64,000 nucleotides of DNA, taken from Reinekea sp. G2M2-21 (lineage in GTDB: Bacteria > Pseudomonadota > Gammaproteobacteria > Pseudomonadales > Natronospirillaceae). The notes beneath the pieces are model-generated. The model was not told the origin of the DNA. It saw only the letters and a list, made by a program, of their open reading frames with translations, and did no database searches. Of this stretch, positions 48,281 through 59,023 are shown piece after piece. The DNA is taken from NCBI RefSeq assembly GCF_015687175.1, contig NZ_JADPQG010000001.1, positions 1 through 64,000 of the forward strand, read 5' to 3'. Numbering within the stretch: position 1 is the stretch's first letter; the number at the start of each line of letters is the position of its first letter. A program made the translations under genes and the position numbers.

Positions 48281-50215
48281 TTGAACGATATGGCAAAGAA
48301 TTTAATTCTCTGGTTAATCATCGCCGTTGTGTTACTCGCGGTGTTCCAAAATTTCGATATGTCGGCCAGCGCGGATAACATCAGCTATTCCCGGTTTGTC
48401 CAGCAAGTCGAGCAAGATCAGATAAAGTCGGTGACCTTTGTCGGGGACTCTACCATTTATGGTGAGCGCCGGGATAACGCCCGCTTTGAGACGCAAGCGC
48501 CAGCCGGAGTCGATACTTCTGAATTGAACGACGTTCTGATGTCGCACAATGTTGAAGTGTTTGCACAGAAACCAGAGCAACCCAGTATCTGGACTCAGCT
48601 GTTTGTCGCGGCGTTCCCAATTTTGATTATTCTCGGTGTTTTCATGTTTTTCATGCGCCAGATGCAAGGCGGTGGCGGTGGCAGTAAAGGCCCGATGAGT
48701 TTTGGTAAGAGTAAGGCCCGGTTGCTTAGCGAAGATCAGATAAACACAACGTTTAAAGATGTAGCAGGCGTTGAAGAAGCCAAAGAAGACGTTCAAGAGC
48801 TGGTGGAGTTCTTGCGTGATCCTGGTAAATACCAGCGCCTAGGCGGCAAAATCCCCCGTGGAGTGTTAATGGTTGGTCCACCGGGTACAGGTAAAACCTT
48901 GCTGGCAAAGGCGATAGCTGGTGAAGCCAAGGTACCTTTCTTTTCGATTTCCGGTTCTGACTTTGTCGAAATGTTTGTCGGTGTCGGTGCGTCGCGTGTT
49001 CGAGATATGTTCGATCAGGCTAAAAAACAGGCACCCTGTATTATATTTATTGACGAAATTGACGCTGTTGGTCGTTCTCGGGGTGTTGGCATCGGTGGCG
49101 GTAATGACGAGCGTGAACAGACGTTAAACCAGTTGCTGGTTGAAATGGACGGCTTTGAGGTAAACGATGGCATTATCGTCATCGCGGCAACTAACCGACC
49201 AGACGTATTGGACCCAGCTTTGCTTCGCCCGGGACGCTTTGACCGACAGGTTGTGGTTTCCTTGCCCGATATTCGCGGTCGTGAGCAGATTCTCAAAGTG
49301 CATATGCGAAAAGTACCGGTTTCGGACGATGTTAACCCGAAAGTTATTGCCCGCGGCACACCTGGTTTTTCAGGGGCGGACTTAGCTAACCTGGTGAACG
49401 AAGCGGCTTTATTTGCTGCGCGAATTAACCGACGAACGGTGACGCAAGAAGAGTTCGATAAAGCGAAAGATAAGATCATGATGGGTGCTGAACGGAAATC
49501 CATGGTGATGAGTGAAAAAGACAAAGAAATGACGGCTTACCATGAGGCTGGCCATGCCATTGTCGGTCGACTCATGCCGGAACACGATCCGGTTTATAAG
49601 GTCACCATTATTCCGCGTGGTCGGGCACTCGGTGTCACCATGTACTTACCGGAAGAAGATAAAGTTAGCTACAGCAAACAGTATCTTAAAGGCCGAATCG
49701 CCTCTGCCTATGGCGGGCGCATTGCTGAAGAACTGGTTTATGGCGAAGATCAAGTCAGTACTGGTGCTTCAAATGACATTATGCAAGCGACTAATATGGC
49801 TCGTAACATGGTCACTAAATGGGGTCTGTCGCCAATGGGACCCATTCAGTTTGAAGAAGAGGAGCAGTCTTACCTCGGCAGTCAATCCAGTCGCAGTCAT
49901 ATTTCCGATGAAACTTCGCAGCAACTTGACAAGGCCATCCGCGATATTGTCGATGAGGCCTATACTACGGCGACCAAAATCCTCAAAGAGCACCGTGCTG
50001 CTTTGGATCTGATGAAGGACGCACTAATGGAATATGAAACTATTGATGCAGCGCAGATCGATGACATTATGGCTGGGCAGAAGCCCCGTAAGCCAAAAGG
50101 TTGGGATGATCGGAACGGTCCGACACAAGAGGCCGAGTCTGCGACAGAGAAAAAAGTGGCCGATGATACAAAAGATGTCTCGTCAGGCACCCAGACAGAT
50201 GGAACGGCAGAGTAA
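48281..50215 (+). CDS. ftsH: ATP-dependent zinc metalloprotease FtsH
   Basis: 644 residues, TTG start. FtsH degrades membrane and short-lived cytoplasmic proteins such as RpoH and LpxC. Two membrane helices (residues ~6-22 and ~105-125) flank a periplasmic loop; the AAA+ domain has G-P-P-G-T-G-K-T near 196-203, the D-E-I-D Walker B, and [16 protein letters not shown]; the zinc site is H-E-A-G-H near 423. The C-terminal tail beyond 610 is long and polar. Confidence 0.97.
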   Translation: MNDMAKNLILWLIIAVVLLAVFQNFDMSASADNISYSRFVQQVEQDQIKSVTFVGDSTIYGERRDNARFETQAPAGVDTSELNDVLMSHNVEVFAQKPEQPSIWTQLFVAAFPILIILGVFMFFMRQMQGGGGGSKGPMSFGKSKARLLSEDQINTTFKDVAGVEEAKEDVQELVEFLRDPGKYQRLGGKIPRGVLMVGPPGTGKTLLAKAIAGEAKVPFFSISGSDFVEMFVGVGASRVRDMFDQAKKQAPCIIFIDEIDAVGRSRGVGIGGGNDEREQTLNQLLVEMDGFEVNDGIIVIAATNRPDVLDPALLRPGRFDRQVVVSLPDIRGREQILKVHMRKVPVSDDVNPKVIARGTPGFSGADLANLVNEAALFAARINRRTVTQEEFDKAKDKIMMGAERKSMVMSEKDKEMTAYHEAGHAIVGRLMPEHDPVYKVTIIPRGRALGVTMYLPEEDKVSYSKQYLKGRIASAYGGRIAEELVYGEDQVSTGASNDIMQATNMARNMVTKWGLSPMGPIQFEEEEQSYLGSQSSRSHISDETSQQLDKAIRDIVDEAYTTATKILKEHRAALDLMKDALMEYETIDAAQIDDIMAGQKPRKPKGWDDRNGPTQEAESATEKKVADDTKDVSSGTQTDGTAE

Positions 50216-50239
50216 TTGATCAGTGGGTAGTTCTGGAAG

Positions 50240-50264
50240 AGTCGGCCATTGTGCCGACTTTTTT
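50240..50264 (+). terminator. Intrinsic terminator after ftsH
   Basis: The 7-bp stem AGTCGGC (50240-50246)/GCCGACT (50253-50259) is followed by a T run, 25 bp past the ftsH stop; a new promoter for folP is then expected between here and 50341. Confidence 0.88.
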
Positions 50265-50341
50265 ATTGGATTTATGGTATGGTACCGCCCGTTGATTCGA
50301 GTGAGTTCTGTGGTCGGGGCCGGCCGGTTGTTGAGGTATTA

Positions 50342-51199
50342 ATGACGGATTTTTTTTCATTTCGTGATCGGCAACTCGCCTTTAATCAGACTCACGTCAT
50401 GGGTATTTTGAACGTAACACCAGATTCTTTTTCAGATGGCGGGCAGTTTCTGCGCAAAGAGCAGGCATTGCAGCAAGCTCAAGTTATGGTTAACGACGGT
50501 GCCGCGATTATCGATATTGGTGGCGAAAGCACCCGGCCCGGAGCCGAGCCAGTTTCATTGGCAGAAGAAATGGATCGTGTGTTACCCGTCGTAGAAGCGC
50601 TTGCCCGTCAAGTTGACGTTATCATTTCTGTCGATACCAGCTCCCCTCAGTTGATGTTGGAAGCCGCCTCACTGGGGGCGCATCTGATCAACGATGTGCG
50701 GGCTCTTCAGCGTGATGGAGCCGTCGAGGCAGTGGTCAAGTCGGATATACCTGCATGTTTAATGCATATGCAAGGTCAACCAGAAACCATGCAGGACAGT
50801 CCAGACTATGACGATGTGATTGCTGATGTGCGTCGATTTTTCAAACGACGCATTGAACAATGCGATGCTATGGGTCTGGATTCTACAAGATTATTGCTCG
50901 ATCCCGGTTTTGGGTTTGGTAAAACTATTGAACACAATCTGACATTACTGAATCGTCTGCCTGAAACTGCATTGGAAGGTTTGCCTTTGCTGGTCGGCAT
51001 GTCACGTAAAAGCATGATTGATCATGTTCTGCAGCGCCCGGTTGATCGCCGTTTGTCCGCCAGTATTGCGCTTGCAGCAGCAGCAACTTTGAAAGGGGCA
51101 TTCATAGTTCGGGTGCACGATGTGGCAGAGTCAGTGGACGCCGTAAAAATGATGAATGCAGTGAAGCATGAACGAAATATATATGGAAATCAGGAGTAA
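50342..51199 (+). CDS. folP: Dihydropteroate synthase
   Basis: 285 residues from the ATG at 50342 (the open frame extends 31 codons upstream with no ribosome site). FolP joins para-aminobenzoate to dihydropterin pyrophosphate, the sulfonamide target. Motifs: M-G-I-L-N-V-T-P-D-S-F-S-D-G-G near residue 20, D-I-G-G-E-S-T-R-P-G near 59, and G-M-S-R-K-S near 219. glmM follows with six bp between, as in E. coli. Confidence 0.96.
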   Translation: MTDFFSFRDRQLAFNQTHVMGILNVTPDSFSDGGQFLRKEQALQQAQVMVNDGAAIIDIGGESTRPGAEPVSLAEEMDRVLPVVEALARQVDVIISVDTSSPQLMLEAASLGAHLINDVRALQRDGAVEAVVKSDIPACLMHMQGQPETMQDSPDYDDVIADVRRFFKRRIEQCDAMGLDSTRLLLDPGFGFGKTIEHNLTLLNRLPETALEGLPLLVGMSRKSMIDHVLQRPVDRRLSASIALAAAATLKGAFIVRVHDVAESVDAVKMMNAVKHERNIYGNQE

Positions 51200-51205
51200 G
51201 TAAGC

Positions 51206-52552
51206 GTGGCAAATGGAAAAAAATATTTTGGAACCGATGGCATTCGTGGTGAGGTAGGTAAGGGTGTCATAACGCCTGAGTTCGTACTTCGTCTTGGTTG
51301 GGCTGCCGGTCGGGTATTTAGCAAGCAAGGGCGCGGTAAAATCTTAATTGGGAAGGATACTCGCATATCCGGTTATATGTTTGAATCCGTGCTAGAGGCC
51401 GGGTTGGCAGCGGCGGGTTGCGATAGTTTGATGGTCGGGGTGATACCTACCCCCGCGGTCGCCTATCTGACCCGGGCATTTCACTGTGATGCTGGTATTG
51501 TTATATCTGCGTCGCATAATCCGTTTTACGACAATGGCATTAAGTTCTTTTCGGCAGACGGCACCAAATTGCCAGATGAGATCGAATTTGCCATTGAAGC
51601 CGAACTCGACAAGCAGATCGTAACGGCTTCCAGCGAATTGTTAGGCAAGGCCCGCAGAATTGACGACGCCCACGGCCGCTATGTCGAATTCTGTAAATCA
51701 ACATCGGGATACCTGAACCTTGAGGGGCTCAATATCGTTTTGGATTGTGCTCATGGGGCCACCTACGATGTCGCGCCGAAAGTGTTTCGTGAATTGGGCG
51801 CTACTGTTCAGGTTATCGGTGTTTCCCCTAATGGTCAGAATATCAACGAGCAAGTCGGTTCAACACATCCGGCCGCCTTACAAAAGGCTGTGTTAGAGCA
51901 TAACGCTGATCTTGGTATTGCGTTCGATGGAGATGGCGATCGGTTGTTGATGGTTGATCATCAGGGCCAGGCTGTTGATGGTGATGAGTTACTTTTCATA
52001 TTAGCGAAGCACCTTAAACAGAAAGGCAAGCTGGACGGCGGCATCGTTGGCACCTTGATGACTAACCTTGGGTTGGAAGTGTCTCTCAAGAAGCTGGGGC
52101 TTGAGTTAGTGCGGGCAAACGTCGGTGACCGTTATGTCATGGAGCAGCTTAACGAGCGCAATTGGATTGTTGGCGGCGAGAATTCAGGTCACCTGGTCTG
52201 CAAGCACGTGACATCGACCGGTGATGGCATTGTTGCGGCGCTGCAGGTATTGTGCGCCTTGCGTGAAACGGACCAGACATTGGCGCAGGCTAAGACCGGT
52301 ATGCGCAAATTCCCTCAGGTTATGATTAACGTCAAGTTGGCGAAGAAGCTTGATGTGTTAGCCTTGCCCGCTGTTCAGGAGGCGGTTGCGCGAGCCGAAC
52401 TTGAGTTGGCCGAATCTGGACGGATATTGTTGCGGCCGTCAGGTACCGAACCCGTTGTACGGGTGATGGTTGAAGGGGAGGATGTTACTCAGGTGAAGTC
52501 GGTTTGTGGCTCCCTCGCTAAACAGGTTGAACAGGCTGTTGCCAATACGTGA
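51206..52552 (+). CDS. glmM: Phosphoglucosamine mutase
   Basis: 448 residues, GTG start. GlmM turns glucosamine-6-phosphate into glucosamine-1-phosphate for UDP-GlcNAc. The phosphoserine loop is I-S-A-S-H-N-P with Ser103, the metal loop D-G-D-G-D-R near 245, the sugar loop G-G-E-N-S-G-H, and the phosphate loop R-P-S-G-T-E-P near 412. It is clearly distinct from the phosphohexomutase at 24689. Confidence 0.97.
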   Translation: MANGKKYFGTDGIRGEVGKGVITPEFVLRLGWAAGRVFSKQGRGKILIGKDTRISGYMFESVLEAGLAAAGCDSLMVGVIPTPAVAYLTRAFHCDAGIVISASHNPFYDNGIKFFSADGTKLPDEIEFAIEAELDKQIVTASSELLGKARRIDDAHGRYVEFCKSTSGYLNLEGLNIVLDCAHGATYDVAPKVFRELGATVQVIGVSPNGQNINEQVGSTHPAALQKAVLEHNADLGIAFDGDGDRLLMVDHQGQAVDGDELLFILAKHLKQKGKLDGGIVGTLMTNLGLEVSLKKLGLELVRANVGDRYVMEQLNERNWIVGGENSGHLVCKHVTSTGDGIVAALQVLCALRETDQTLAQAKTGMRKFPQVMINVKLAKKLDVLALPAVQEAVARAELELAESGRILLRPSGTEPVVRVMVEGEDVTQVKSVCGSLAKQVEQAVANT

Positions 52553-52619
52553 TTTATCTAATTGGTTGATTTGATAGATATTTTTTAATGAATCTGTGTG
52601 CTTTTTTACGGTAGAGAGC

Positions 52620-52648
52620 TTGCTCCGTTCCGGTAAGTTAAGTACACT
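52620..52648 (+). promoter_or_regulatory. Probable tpiA promoter
   Basis: TTGCTC (52620-52625), 17 bases, then TACACT (52643-52648) and a GC-rich discriminator (CTGCGCCCG), 31 bp before the tpiA start. The hexamers match the sigma-70 consensus moderately. Confidence 0.45.
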
Positions 52649-52678
52649 CTGCGCCCGCTCGAAGGAGGCGAAATAATT

Positions 52679-53428
52679 ATGCGACGTACATTAGTTGCGG
52701 CTAACTGGAAAATGAACGGTAACAAAGCATCGAATGAAGCTTTGTTGGATGCCTTTAAAAAGGGCTTTGACGGATCCGCCGATACGGCGATATTTCCGCC
52801 CGCGCTCTATATTCCGCAGTTGGCTGAAAGTCTGAAAGGTACTGATATTGCCTTTGGTGTACAGAATGCTTACTTCCAGGAGAGTGGTGCTTTTACCGGT
52901 GAGCTAGCGCTTTCCATGGTAAAAGAGTTTGGCTGTCAGTATGTGTTGATTGGTCATTCCGAGCGTCGAGAAATTTTCGGTGAAACTGATGCGTTGGTTG
53001 CCGAGAAAGTTGCAGCAACCTTAGCAGCAGGCCTAATTCCGATGCTGTGTGTCGGCGAAACATTGGCCGAACGTGAATCCGGCGTGACTGAGACTGTCGT
53101 TAAAACACAGATTGATGCTGTGTTGGCTAAAGTGGGTATCGCCGCGTTTGAAACAATTGTGGTTGCGTATGAGCCAGTTTGGGCTATCGGAACGGGTAAG
53201 ACTGCAAGCCCTGAGCAAGCTCAGGAAGTGCATGCCTTCATACGTCAGTTACTGGTTGCCGAAGACGCTGCTGTAGCTGCGAAAACTCGAATTTTATACG
53301 GTGGTAGTGTGAAAGCTGCCAGTGCAGAAGCGCTGTTTGGCCAGCCTGATATTGATGGTGGCTTGGTTGGCGGTGCTTCACTGATTGCAGACGAATTCGT
53401 TGCAATCTGTAACGCTGCTCAAGGGTAA
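52679..53428 (+). CDS. tpiA: Triosephosphate isomerase
   Basis: 249 residues, GGAGG nine bases upstream. TpiA interconverts dihydroxyacetone phosphate and glyceraldehyde-3-phosphate. Catalytic residues are in N-W-K-M-N-G (residues 9-14), G-H-S-E-R-R (about 94-99) and A-Y-E-P-V-W-A-I-G-T-G (about 165-175); the phosphate loop G-G-S-V-K is near 211. secG follows by eight bp. Confidence 0.97.
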   Translation: MRRTLVAANWKMNGNKASNEALLDAFKKGFDGSADTAIFPPALYIPQLAESLKGTDIAFGVQNAYFQESGAFTGELALSMVKEFGCQYVLIGHSERREIFGETDALVAEKVAATLAAGLIPMLCVGETLAERESGVTETVVKTQIDAVLAKVGIAAFETIVVAYEPVWAIGTGKTASPEQAQEVHAFIRQLLVAEDAAVAAKTRILYGGSVKAASAEALFGQPDIDGGLVGGASLIADEFVAICNAAQG

Positions 53429-53436
53429 TTTTTAAG

Positions 53437-53781
53437 ATGGTATATGAGAATCTCGTACTGTTGGTTCACGTTCTTTTGGCAATAGGTGTTATTACCTTTG
53501 TCTTGTTGCAGCGTGGCAAGGGTGCGGAAGCAGGAGCTTCCTTTGGTGGAGGTGCTTCGCAAACTGTTTTTGGATCGTCAGGAAGTGGTAACTTTTTGAC
53601 TCGAACCACTGCGATACTGGTAACCGGTTTTTTTGTTACCAGCCTGGCTCTTGCGCTTATCGCAAGACAAAAAGCCGATGGTTTGAATGAAATTAAGATT
53701 CCAGTGGTTGAGGAAACTGCATCTGAGCTGGATGTGCCGGTCTCCGGTGATCCAGCTGACAGTGCACTGCCAACTGAGTAA
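53437..53781 (+). CDS. secG: Preprotein translocase subunit SecG
   Basis: 114 residues. SecG is the small Sec translocon subunit that eases SecA cycling. Two membrane helices (residues ~5-24 and ~54-74) flank the conserved L-L-Q-R-G-K-G-A-E-A-G-A-S-F-G-G-G-A-S-Q-T-V-F-G-S loop. A polar acidic tail follows. The tRNA-Leu gene is 14 bp downstream, as in many gammaproteobacteria. Confidence 0.95.
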   Translation: MVYENLVLLVHVLLAIGVITFVLLQRGKGAEAGASFGGGASQTVFGSSGSGNFLTRTTAILVTGFFVTSLALALIARQKADGLNEIKIPVVEETASELDVPVSGDPADSALPTE

Positions 53782-53795
53782 TCATATACAGAATT

Positions 53796-53882
53796 GCCGA
53801 CGTGGTGAAATTGGTAGACACGCCATCTTGAGGGGGTGGTGGGCTTTTGCCCGTGCTAGTTCGAGTCTAGTCGTCGGCACCA
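53796..53882 (+). tRNA. tRNA-Leu (GAG)
   Basis: 87 bases with the CCA encoded at 53880-53882. The acceptor arm GCCGACG/CGTCGGC pairs fully with discriminator A; the anticodon loop TTGAGGG gives GAG; a long variable arm (class II) and the T-loop TTCGAGTCT are present. It shares the secG transcript. Confidence 0.97.
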
Positions 53883-53887
53883 ATTAA

Positions 53888-53918
53888 AAAGGCCTGTTTA
53901 CAGGCCTTTGTCTTTTTT
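53888..53918 (+). terminator. Intrinsic terminator after tRNA-Leu
   Basis: The perfect 9-bp stem AAAGGCCTG/CAGGCCTTT with a TTTA loop (53888-53909) is followed by GTCTTTTTT, ending the tpiA-secG-tRNA message. Confidence 0.93.
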
Positions 53919-53933
53919 AGTCAGTGGCATTGG

Positions 53934-53962
53934 TTGCATGACAGTGATGCTGCCTTTATAAT
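53934..53962 (+). promoter_or_regulatory. Promoter of the rimP-nusA-infB operon
   Basis: TTGCAT (53934-53939), a 17-base spacer, then a perfect TATAAT (53957-53962), followed by a TCGCGCG discriminator. The GC-rich discriminator is typical of stringently controlled stable-RNA promoters. Transcription would start near 53969. Confidence 0.7.
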
Positions 53963-53968
53963 TCGCGC

Positions 53969-54147
53969 GTTTTTTGGTCAGGCGTCGTCGTAAATGAGGC
54001 GATGTGTGGCAGTCAACGGGTGTTTGACCCCGGGGCAAAAGTGGGTTTTGTGCTTTTGTCTGCACGTTTCCGGATGTGCACCAACTCTCCTGAGGGGATT
54101 GTTGGCAAAAGAATTATTTTAAAACCCCTCTTGCAGGGGTTTTTTCG
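53969..54147 (+). ncRNA. rimP leader RNA ending in an attenuator
   Basis: The transcript from the promoter above would run 179 bases to an intrinsic terminator (AAACCCCT/AGGGGTTT, 54122-54142, followed by six Ts) ahead of rimP. Hairpins inside: TGCAC/GTGCA (54061-54080), and CCAACTCTCC/GGGGA-TT-GTTGG (54081-54105). GAGGGG (54092-54097) can also pair with CCCCTC (54125-54130) on the 5' side of the terminator, giving a mutually exclusive structure. A rimP leader attenuator of this sort is known in gammaproteobacteria; that this is the same one is an inference. Confidence 0.6.
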
Positions 54148-54282
54148 TATTGGTGCTCACGAAAGAGTGCGCTGAGATGGGCAAAGGCATGATTTGAGTT
54201 CTTCAGGTCACGTCCGAGATGCCCATTTTTTGTCATTGTGAAAATCAACAATGGCTTGAATGAACAAGTTGGACAGAGAGTT

Positions 54283-54738
54283 GTGGCAAAAGTAAACGAA
54301 TTAACAGATTTAATTGAACCCGTTGTTGTAGGAATGGGTTTCATTTTTTGGGGGTTGGAATACTTACCAAGTGGCAAGTTTTCGACCTTGCGGATATACA
54401 TCGACCATGAAGATGGGATTAACGTCGATCATTGTGCCGAGGTGAGTCGCCAAATCAGCGCCGTTATGGATGTTGAGGATCCCATTTCTGGCAATTATAA
54501 CCTCGAAGTGTCGTCACCAGGTATGGATAGGCCGTTATTTAATCTTGAGCAATATGCTGCCTACATCGGCGAGTGGGTCGAGATTAAATTGCGATATGCG
54601 TTTGAAGGTCGTCGAAACTTTAAAGGCGTGATTACCGGTATTGAAGATGGCGATGTAACGATTGTGGCTGATAACGAAGAATTTTTGTTGCCACTAGAGA
54701 GTATTGATAAGGGTCGGATTATTCCGAACTTCAAATAA
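54283..54738 (+). CDS. rimP: Ribosome maturation factor RimP
   Basis: 151 residues from the GTG at 54283 (a GTG 15 codons earlier, at 54238, would give 166). The shorter form aligns with the E. coli and Pseudomonas lengths (150-152). RimP acts in 30S maturation. L-R-I-Y-I-D-H-E-D-G-I near 40, D-V-E-D-P-I-S-G-N-Y-N-L-E-V-S-S-P-G-M-D-R-P-L near 76 and the C-terminal SH3-like barrel are clear. nusA follows in the same operon. Confidence 0.93.
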   Translation: MAKVNELTDLIEPVVVGMGFIFWGLEYLPSGKFSTLRIYIDHEDGINVDHCAEVSRQISAVMDVEDPISGNYNLEVSSPGMDRPLFNLEQYAAYIGEWVEIKLRYAFEGRRNFKGVITGIEDGDVTIVADNEEFLLPLESIDKGRIIPNFK

Positions 54739-54801
54739 TTTGAAAAATAAATTAAGCACTAGAGCAAAGTTCGCTCGCAATGAATGGAAGGGGCTGAAAC
54801 G

Positions 54802-56295
54802 ATGAGTAAAGAAATTCTCCTGGTCGTAGATGCGGTAGCAAATGAAAAAGGTGTATCACGCGAAGTTATTTTCGACGCGATGGAGCTGGCATTAGCAACT
54901 GCTGCAAAGAAGCGATTGGATGACGAAGGAGAGGCTGACGTTTACGTAGTAATCGACCGCAAAACCGGCGAATACGAAACCTTCCGTCGTTGGGAAGTGA
55001 CTGATGATAGTGAAATGGCATTGCTGGGATCGCAGTGGACAACTCAGGAAGCGCACGAAGTCGATAAAAACCTGAAGCCCGGCGATTTCTACGAAGTACA
55101 GATCGAGAATGAAGATTTTGGTCGTATTGGTGCACAGGCGGCGAAACAGATTATCGTGCAGAAGGTACGCGATGCAGAGCGAGCTCGAATTGTGGACGCT
55201 TACCGTGAACGAATCGGAGAAATGGTCTCCGGTACGGTTAAAAAAGTGACCCGAGATGCTTTGATTATCGATCTAGGAAATAACGCAGAGGCCGTATTGC
55301 CACGCGATCAAATGATTGGCCGTGAAATGTTTCGTTTAGCCGACCGTGTTCGTGCCGTACTGCAGTCAATCAAAAGTGAAGGTCGTGGACCACAGCTGGT
55401 ATTGAGCCGTATCAGCAGTGAAATGCTGGTGGAGCTTTTCCGAATTGAAGTACCTGAAATTCAAGAAGAACTGATCGAAATCCGATCTTGTGCCCGAGAC
55501 CCTGGTTCCAGAGCCAAGATTGCTGTTAAAACCAATGATGGGCGTATCGATCCAGTGGGTGCTTGTGTTGGTATGCGTGGATCTCGAGTCCAAGCGGTTT
55601 CCAATGAATTGGCGAATGAGCGTGTCGACATCATCTTATGGGATGACAATCCGGCTCAATTGGTGATCAATGCGATGGCGCCTGCCGAAGTAGCGTCAAT
55701 TGTTATGGATGAAGACACCAACACCATGGAAGTGGCTGTTGCTGCTGACAATCTGGCTATCGCTATTGGGCGCAGTGGGCAGAATGTTCGTTTGGCCGCG
55801 GAATTAACAGGTTGGACAATCAATGTCATGACCGAAGATGAAGCTGGTGAGCGAGCGGAACAGGAAGTAGGCCAGTTAGTGACCAACTTCATCGAGAAAA
55901 TGGATATCGAAGAAGACTTGGCTGTCGCCCTGGTAGAGGAAGGGTTCACAACGCTCGAAGAAGTGGCCTATGTGCCAATTAACGAAATGCTCGAAATCGA
56001 AGGTTTTGATGAAGATCTGGTTAACGAACTTCGTCAGCGGGCAAAAGATGTGTTGTTAACGCAAGAGTTGGCAACGGAAGAACAGCTGGATTCAGCCGAA
56101 CCTCAGGAAGATTTGTTAACGCTTGAGGGTATGAATGAACATCTTGCACTTGTGCTGGCCAGCAACGGTATCGTCTCTATGGAAGACGTCGCAGAACTGA
56201 GCATCGATGAATTGATGGAGTTTAGCGGCCTGGATGAAGAGATGTCAGGTAAATTAATCATGGCCGCGCGTGCGCCGTGGTTCGAAAATGAATAA
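54802..56295 (+). CDS. nusA: Transcription termination/antitermination factor NusA
   Basis: 497 residues from the ATG at 54802 (AGGGG upstream). NusA binds RNA polymerase and controls pausing. N-terminal polymerase-binding domain (1-125), S1 domain (~135-200, S-G-T-V-K-K-V), two KH domains (~200-345), and two acidic C-terminal repeats (~365-420 and ~440-495) as in E. coli (495 residues). Confidence 0.96.
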   Translation: MSKEILLVVDAVANEKGVSREVIFDAMELALATAAKKRLDDEGEADVYVVIDRKTGEYETFRRWEVTDDSEMALLGSQWTTQEAHEVDKNLKPGDFYEVQIENEDFGRIGAQAAKQIIVQKVRDAERARIVDAYRERIGEMVSGTVKKVTRDALIIDLGNNAEAVLPRDQMIGREMFRLADRVRAVLQSIKSEGRGPQLVLSRISSEMLVELFRIEVPEIQEELIEIRSCARDPGSRAKIAVKTNDGRIDPVGACVGMRGSRVQAVSNELANERVDIILWDDNPAQLVINAMAPAEVASIVMDEDTNTMEVAVAADNLAIAIGRSGQNVRLAAELTGWTINVMTEDEAGERAEQEVGQLVTNFIEKMDIEEDLAVALVEEGFTTLEEVAYVPINEMLEIEGFDEDLVNELRQRAKDVLLTQELATEEQLDSAEPQEDLLTLEGMNEHLALVLASNGIVSMEDVAELSIDELMEFSGLDEEMSGKLIMAARAPWFENE

Positions 56296-56312
56296 GCGGG
56301 AAGGGGACCTTA

Positions 56313-58901
56313 ATGTCAGAAGTTACAGTTAAAGAGTTAGCCGAATCTGTCGGCACTCCCGTCGACAAGTTACTCACTCAGATGAGTGCAGCGGGTTTAC
56401 CGCATAAAAAAGAATCCGATACTGTCAGTGACAATCAGAAGCAAACGTTATTGTCGCATTTAAAGAGCAGTCACGGTGAAAGCAGCTCAGAGCCAAAAAA
56501 AATCACGCTGAAGCGTAAAGTGACCACGACATTGAAATCCAGTGGTGGCACAAAAGGTAAAACGGTCAGTATTGAAGTCCGTAAAAAGCGTACTTACGTC
56601 AAGCGGGATGCGATTGACGCTGCTGAAGTCAGTCCGGCTGTTGCTGCCCCAGTTGCTCCAGTTGAAGATGATCGAGCAACTCGTCGCGCGGAAGAAGATG
56701 CGAAACTGGAAGCTGCCCGTTTGAAGGCGGCTCAAGAAAAGCAGGCAAAAGAAGCTCAAGCAGAAGCAAAAAAAGCCGAACAGTCTGTTGAAAAACCTTC
56801 CAAGCCCGTGAAGAAAGATGTCAATGCTAGTGCTCCAGCTGACGTAGCCGACGCTGAAGCGAAGATGGCAAAAGAAGACCGAACCTCGGAAAAGAAAAAA
56901 TACGCCGCGAAAGAGCGTGAACCCGTTCGTCGTGTTGAAGATGGTGTTGCCGAGACTGGACGTAAAGCCGGTCACAAGAAAGTGGGTAAGAAAAGCGAAG
57001 TGCAGCGTACTTCGACGCATCGCACCGGCAACAAGCATCAGCAAATGTTGGACGCGCTAGATGACGATAGTTTTGGCCGACGACGTCGACCGAAGAAATC
57101 CAAAAAGGCCCTGGAGCATCAGTTTGAGAAGCCGACAGCGCCTGTTGTTCGTGAAGTTGAGCTTGGTCAAACTATAACGGTTGCGGATCTGGCATCGAAG
57201 ATGTCTGCCAAGTCTGCTGAAGTTGTCAAAATCCTGTTTAAGATGGGGGTTATGGCGACGGTTAACCAGATTTTGGATCAGGATACTGCCATTTTGGTCA
57301 TTGAAGAGATGGGTCATAAGTACCGGATCGTTAATGAGAACGCACTCGAAGATACGATGATGGAAGTCTCATATGACGGTGAGTTGGGGCCTCGTGCTCC
57401 AGTTGTTACCGTCATGGGTCACGTTGACCATGGTAAAACCAGCTTGCTCGATTTCATCCGTAAGTCACGTGTGACTGCTGGTGAATCCGGCGGTATCACA
57501 CAGCACATTGGTGCTTATCACGTTGAATCCTCTCGCGGAATGATTACATTTCTGGACACACCAGGACACGCTGCGTTTACCGCTATGCGAGCGCGAGGGG
57601 CCAAAGCAACGGATGTCGTTATTCTTGTGGTTGCCGCCGACGATGGCGTTATGCCGCAAACATTGGAAGCCATTCAGCATGCAAAAGCAGCGGATGTTCC
57701 TATAGTGGTTGCCATCAACAAAATTGACAAAGAATCGGCTGATCCGGATCGGGTGACCAATGAATTGTCGCAACACGATGTCATCCCAGAGTCTTGGGGT
57801 GGCGATACCCAGTTTATACAAGTGTCCGCCCATACTGGTCAGGGCATTGAAGAGTTGCTGGAAGCTGTTTCTTTGCAGGCAGAACTGCTGGAACTAACTG
57901 CGCATCACTCGGGTCCGGGTAAGGGTGTGGTTATTGAGTCCAGTCTGGATAAAGGTCGTGGGGCTGTTGCTACCGTGCTGGTTCAATCCGGTATGTTGAA
58001 ACGCGGCGATATCGTTCTGGCGGGTTCATTCTACGGTCGTGTCCGTGCGTTGCTGGATGAAGCAGGCAAACCGATTGAAGAGGCTGGTCCGTCTATTCCA
58101 GTTGAGATATTGGGTTTGAATGGAACGCCAGCGGCAGGGGACGAATTCGTCGTTGCAGAAAGCGAACGTGCAGCACGTGATGTTGCAGATCTTCGTTTCT
58201 CACGTAGTAAAGACGCCATTCAGGCACAGCAGCAGGCCGCCAAGTTGGATGCACTGTTCTCAAATATGGGCGATTCTGAGAAGAAGGTACTTAACGTCGT
58301 ACTGAAAACTGACGTCCGCGGTTCTCTGGAAGCTATTACCGGTGCCTTGCTGAAACTGGGTAACGAGGAAGTGAAAGTTAACATCGTGACAGGCGGTGTG
58401 GGCGCAATCTCTGAGTCTGATGCAAACCTGGCGATTACCGCTGGCGCCGTTGTGTTCGGATTCAATGTCCGTGCAACGGGTCAAGCGCGCGAAACGATCG
58501 AACGAGGTGGTCTGGACCTGCGTTACTATAACGTCATTTATGATTTGATCGACGATGTGAAAGCCGCACTAAGTGGTATGTTGTCGCCTGATTTACGTGA
58601 AGAAATTGTCGGTCTGGCGGATGTCCGTGACGTCTTTAATTCACCTAAGTTTGGGCAGATTGCCGGTTGTATGGTGGTAGAAGGTACGGTTTATCGTAAT
58701 AAGAAGATCCGCGTTCTGCGTGACTCGGTCGTTATTTACGAAGGTGAGCTGGAATCTTTGCGTCGTTTTAAAGATGACGTTCAGGAAGTTCGTCAAAATA
58801 TGGAATGTGGTATTGGTGTGAAGAATTACACTGACGTTAAAGTCGGCGACAAGATCGAAGTCTTTGATGTAAAAGAAGTTGCCCGTACCATTGACGATTA
58901 A
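56313..58901 (+). CDS. infB: Translation initiation factor IF-2
   Basis: 862 residues. IF-2 brings fMet-tRNA to the 30S subunit and joins the 50S. The N-terminal IF2 assembly segment (residues ~1-55) is followed by a long K/A/E-rich linker, the second IF2_N near 285-335, the GTPase with G-H-V-D-H-G-K-T starting at residue 369, D-T-P-G-H near 415 and N-K-I-D near 469, then domains II-IV. The linker is shorter than in E. coli (890). Confidence 0.97.
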   Translation: MSEVTVKELAESVGTPVDKLLTQMSAAGLPHKKESDTVSDNQKQTLLSHLKSSHGESSSEPKKITLKRKVTTTLKSSGGTKGKTVSIEVRKKRTYVKRDAIDAAEVSPAVAAPVAPVEDDRATRRAEEDAKLEAARLKAAQEKQAKEAQAEAKKAEQSVEKPSKPVKKDVNASAPADVADAEAKMAKEDRTSEKKKYAAKEREPVRRVEDGVAETGRKAGHKKVGKKSEVQRTSTHRTGNKHQQMLDALDDDSFGRRRRPKKSKKALEHQFEKPTAPVVREVELGQTITVADLASKMSAKSAEVVKILFKMGVMATVNQILDQDTAILVIEEMGHKYRIVNENALEDTMMEVSYDGELGPRAPVVTVMGHVDHGKTSLLDFIRKSRVTAGESGGITQHIGAYHVESSRGMITFLDTPGHAAFTAMRARGAKATDVVILVVAADDGVMPQTLEAIQHAKAADVPIVVAINKIDKESADPDRVTNELSQHDVIPESWGGDTQFIQVSAHTGQGIEELLEAVSLQAELLELTAHHSGPGKGVVIESSLDKGRGAVATVLVQSGMLKRGDIVLAGSFYGRVRALLDEAGKPIEEAGPSIPVEILGLNGTPAAGDEFVVAESERAARDVADLRFSRSKDAIQAQQQAAKLDALFSNMGDSEKKVLNVVLKTDVRGSLEAITGALLKLGNEEVKVNIVTGGVGAISESDANLAITAGAVVFGFNVRATGQARETIERGGLDLRYYNVIYDLIDDVKAALSGMLSPDLREEIVGLADVRDVFNSPKFGQIAGCMVVEGTVYRNKKIRVLRDSVVIYEGELESLRRFKDDVQEVRQNMECGIGVKNYTDVKVGDKIEVFDVKEVARTIDD

Positions 58902-58918
58902 TCGATAAGCATTTGAAA

Positions 58919-58969
58919 GCCGGCCATACTTTAGCGCGTGAGCGAGCTGAGGATAGCCGGTTTTTTTTT
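58919..58969 (+). terminator. Hairpin and T9 run after infB
   Basis: GCCGGC (58919-58924) faces GCCGG (58956-58960), with an inner GC-rich hairpin, then nine Ts. It lies before rbfA, so it would act as a partial terminator inside the operon. Confidence 0.7.
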
Positions 58970-59023
58970 GTCTGAATGGCGGTGACAATTCAGCCCGCTA
59001 TTTTTTCTCTTTTGGAGGCTATT

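Noticed and set aside
53969-54147. 6S RNA or another known stable RNA at this place
   Set aside because: Length is similar to 6S, but the long central bubble and closing stems of 6S are not seen; the leader position before rimP explains it better.
56487-57044. A 185-residue open frame on the minus strand inside infB
   Set aside because: It is a shadow of the Lys/Ala/Glu-rich linker of IF-2, which gives Phe/Leu/Ser-rich antisense frames; no ribosome site or neighbours support it.
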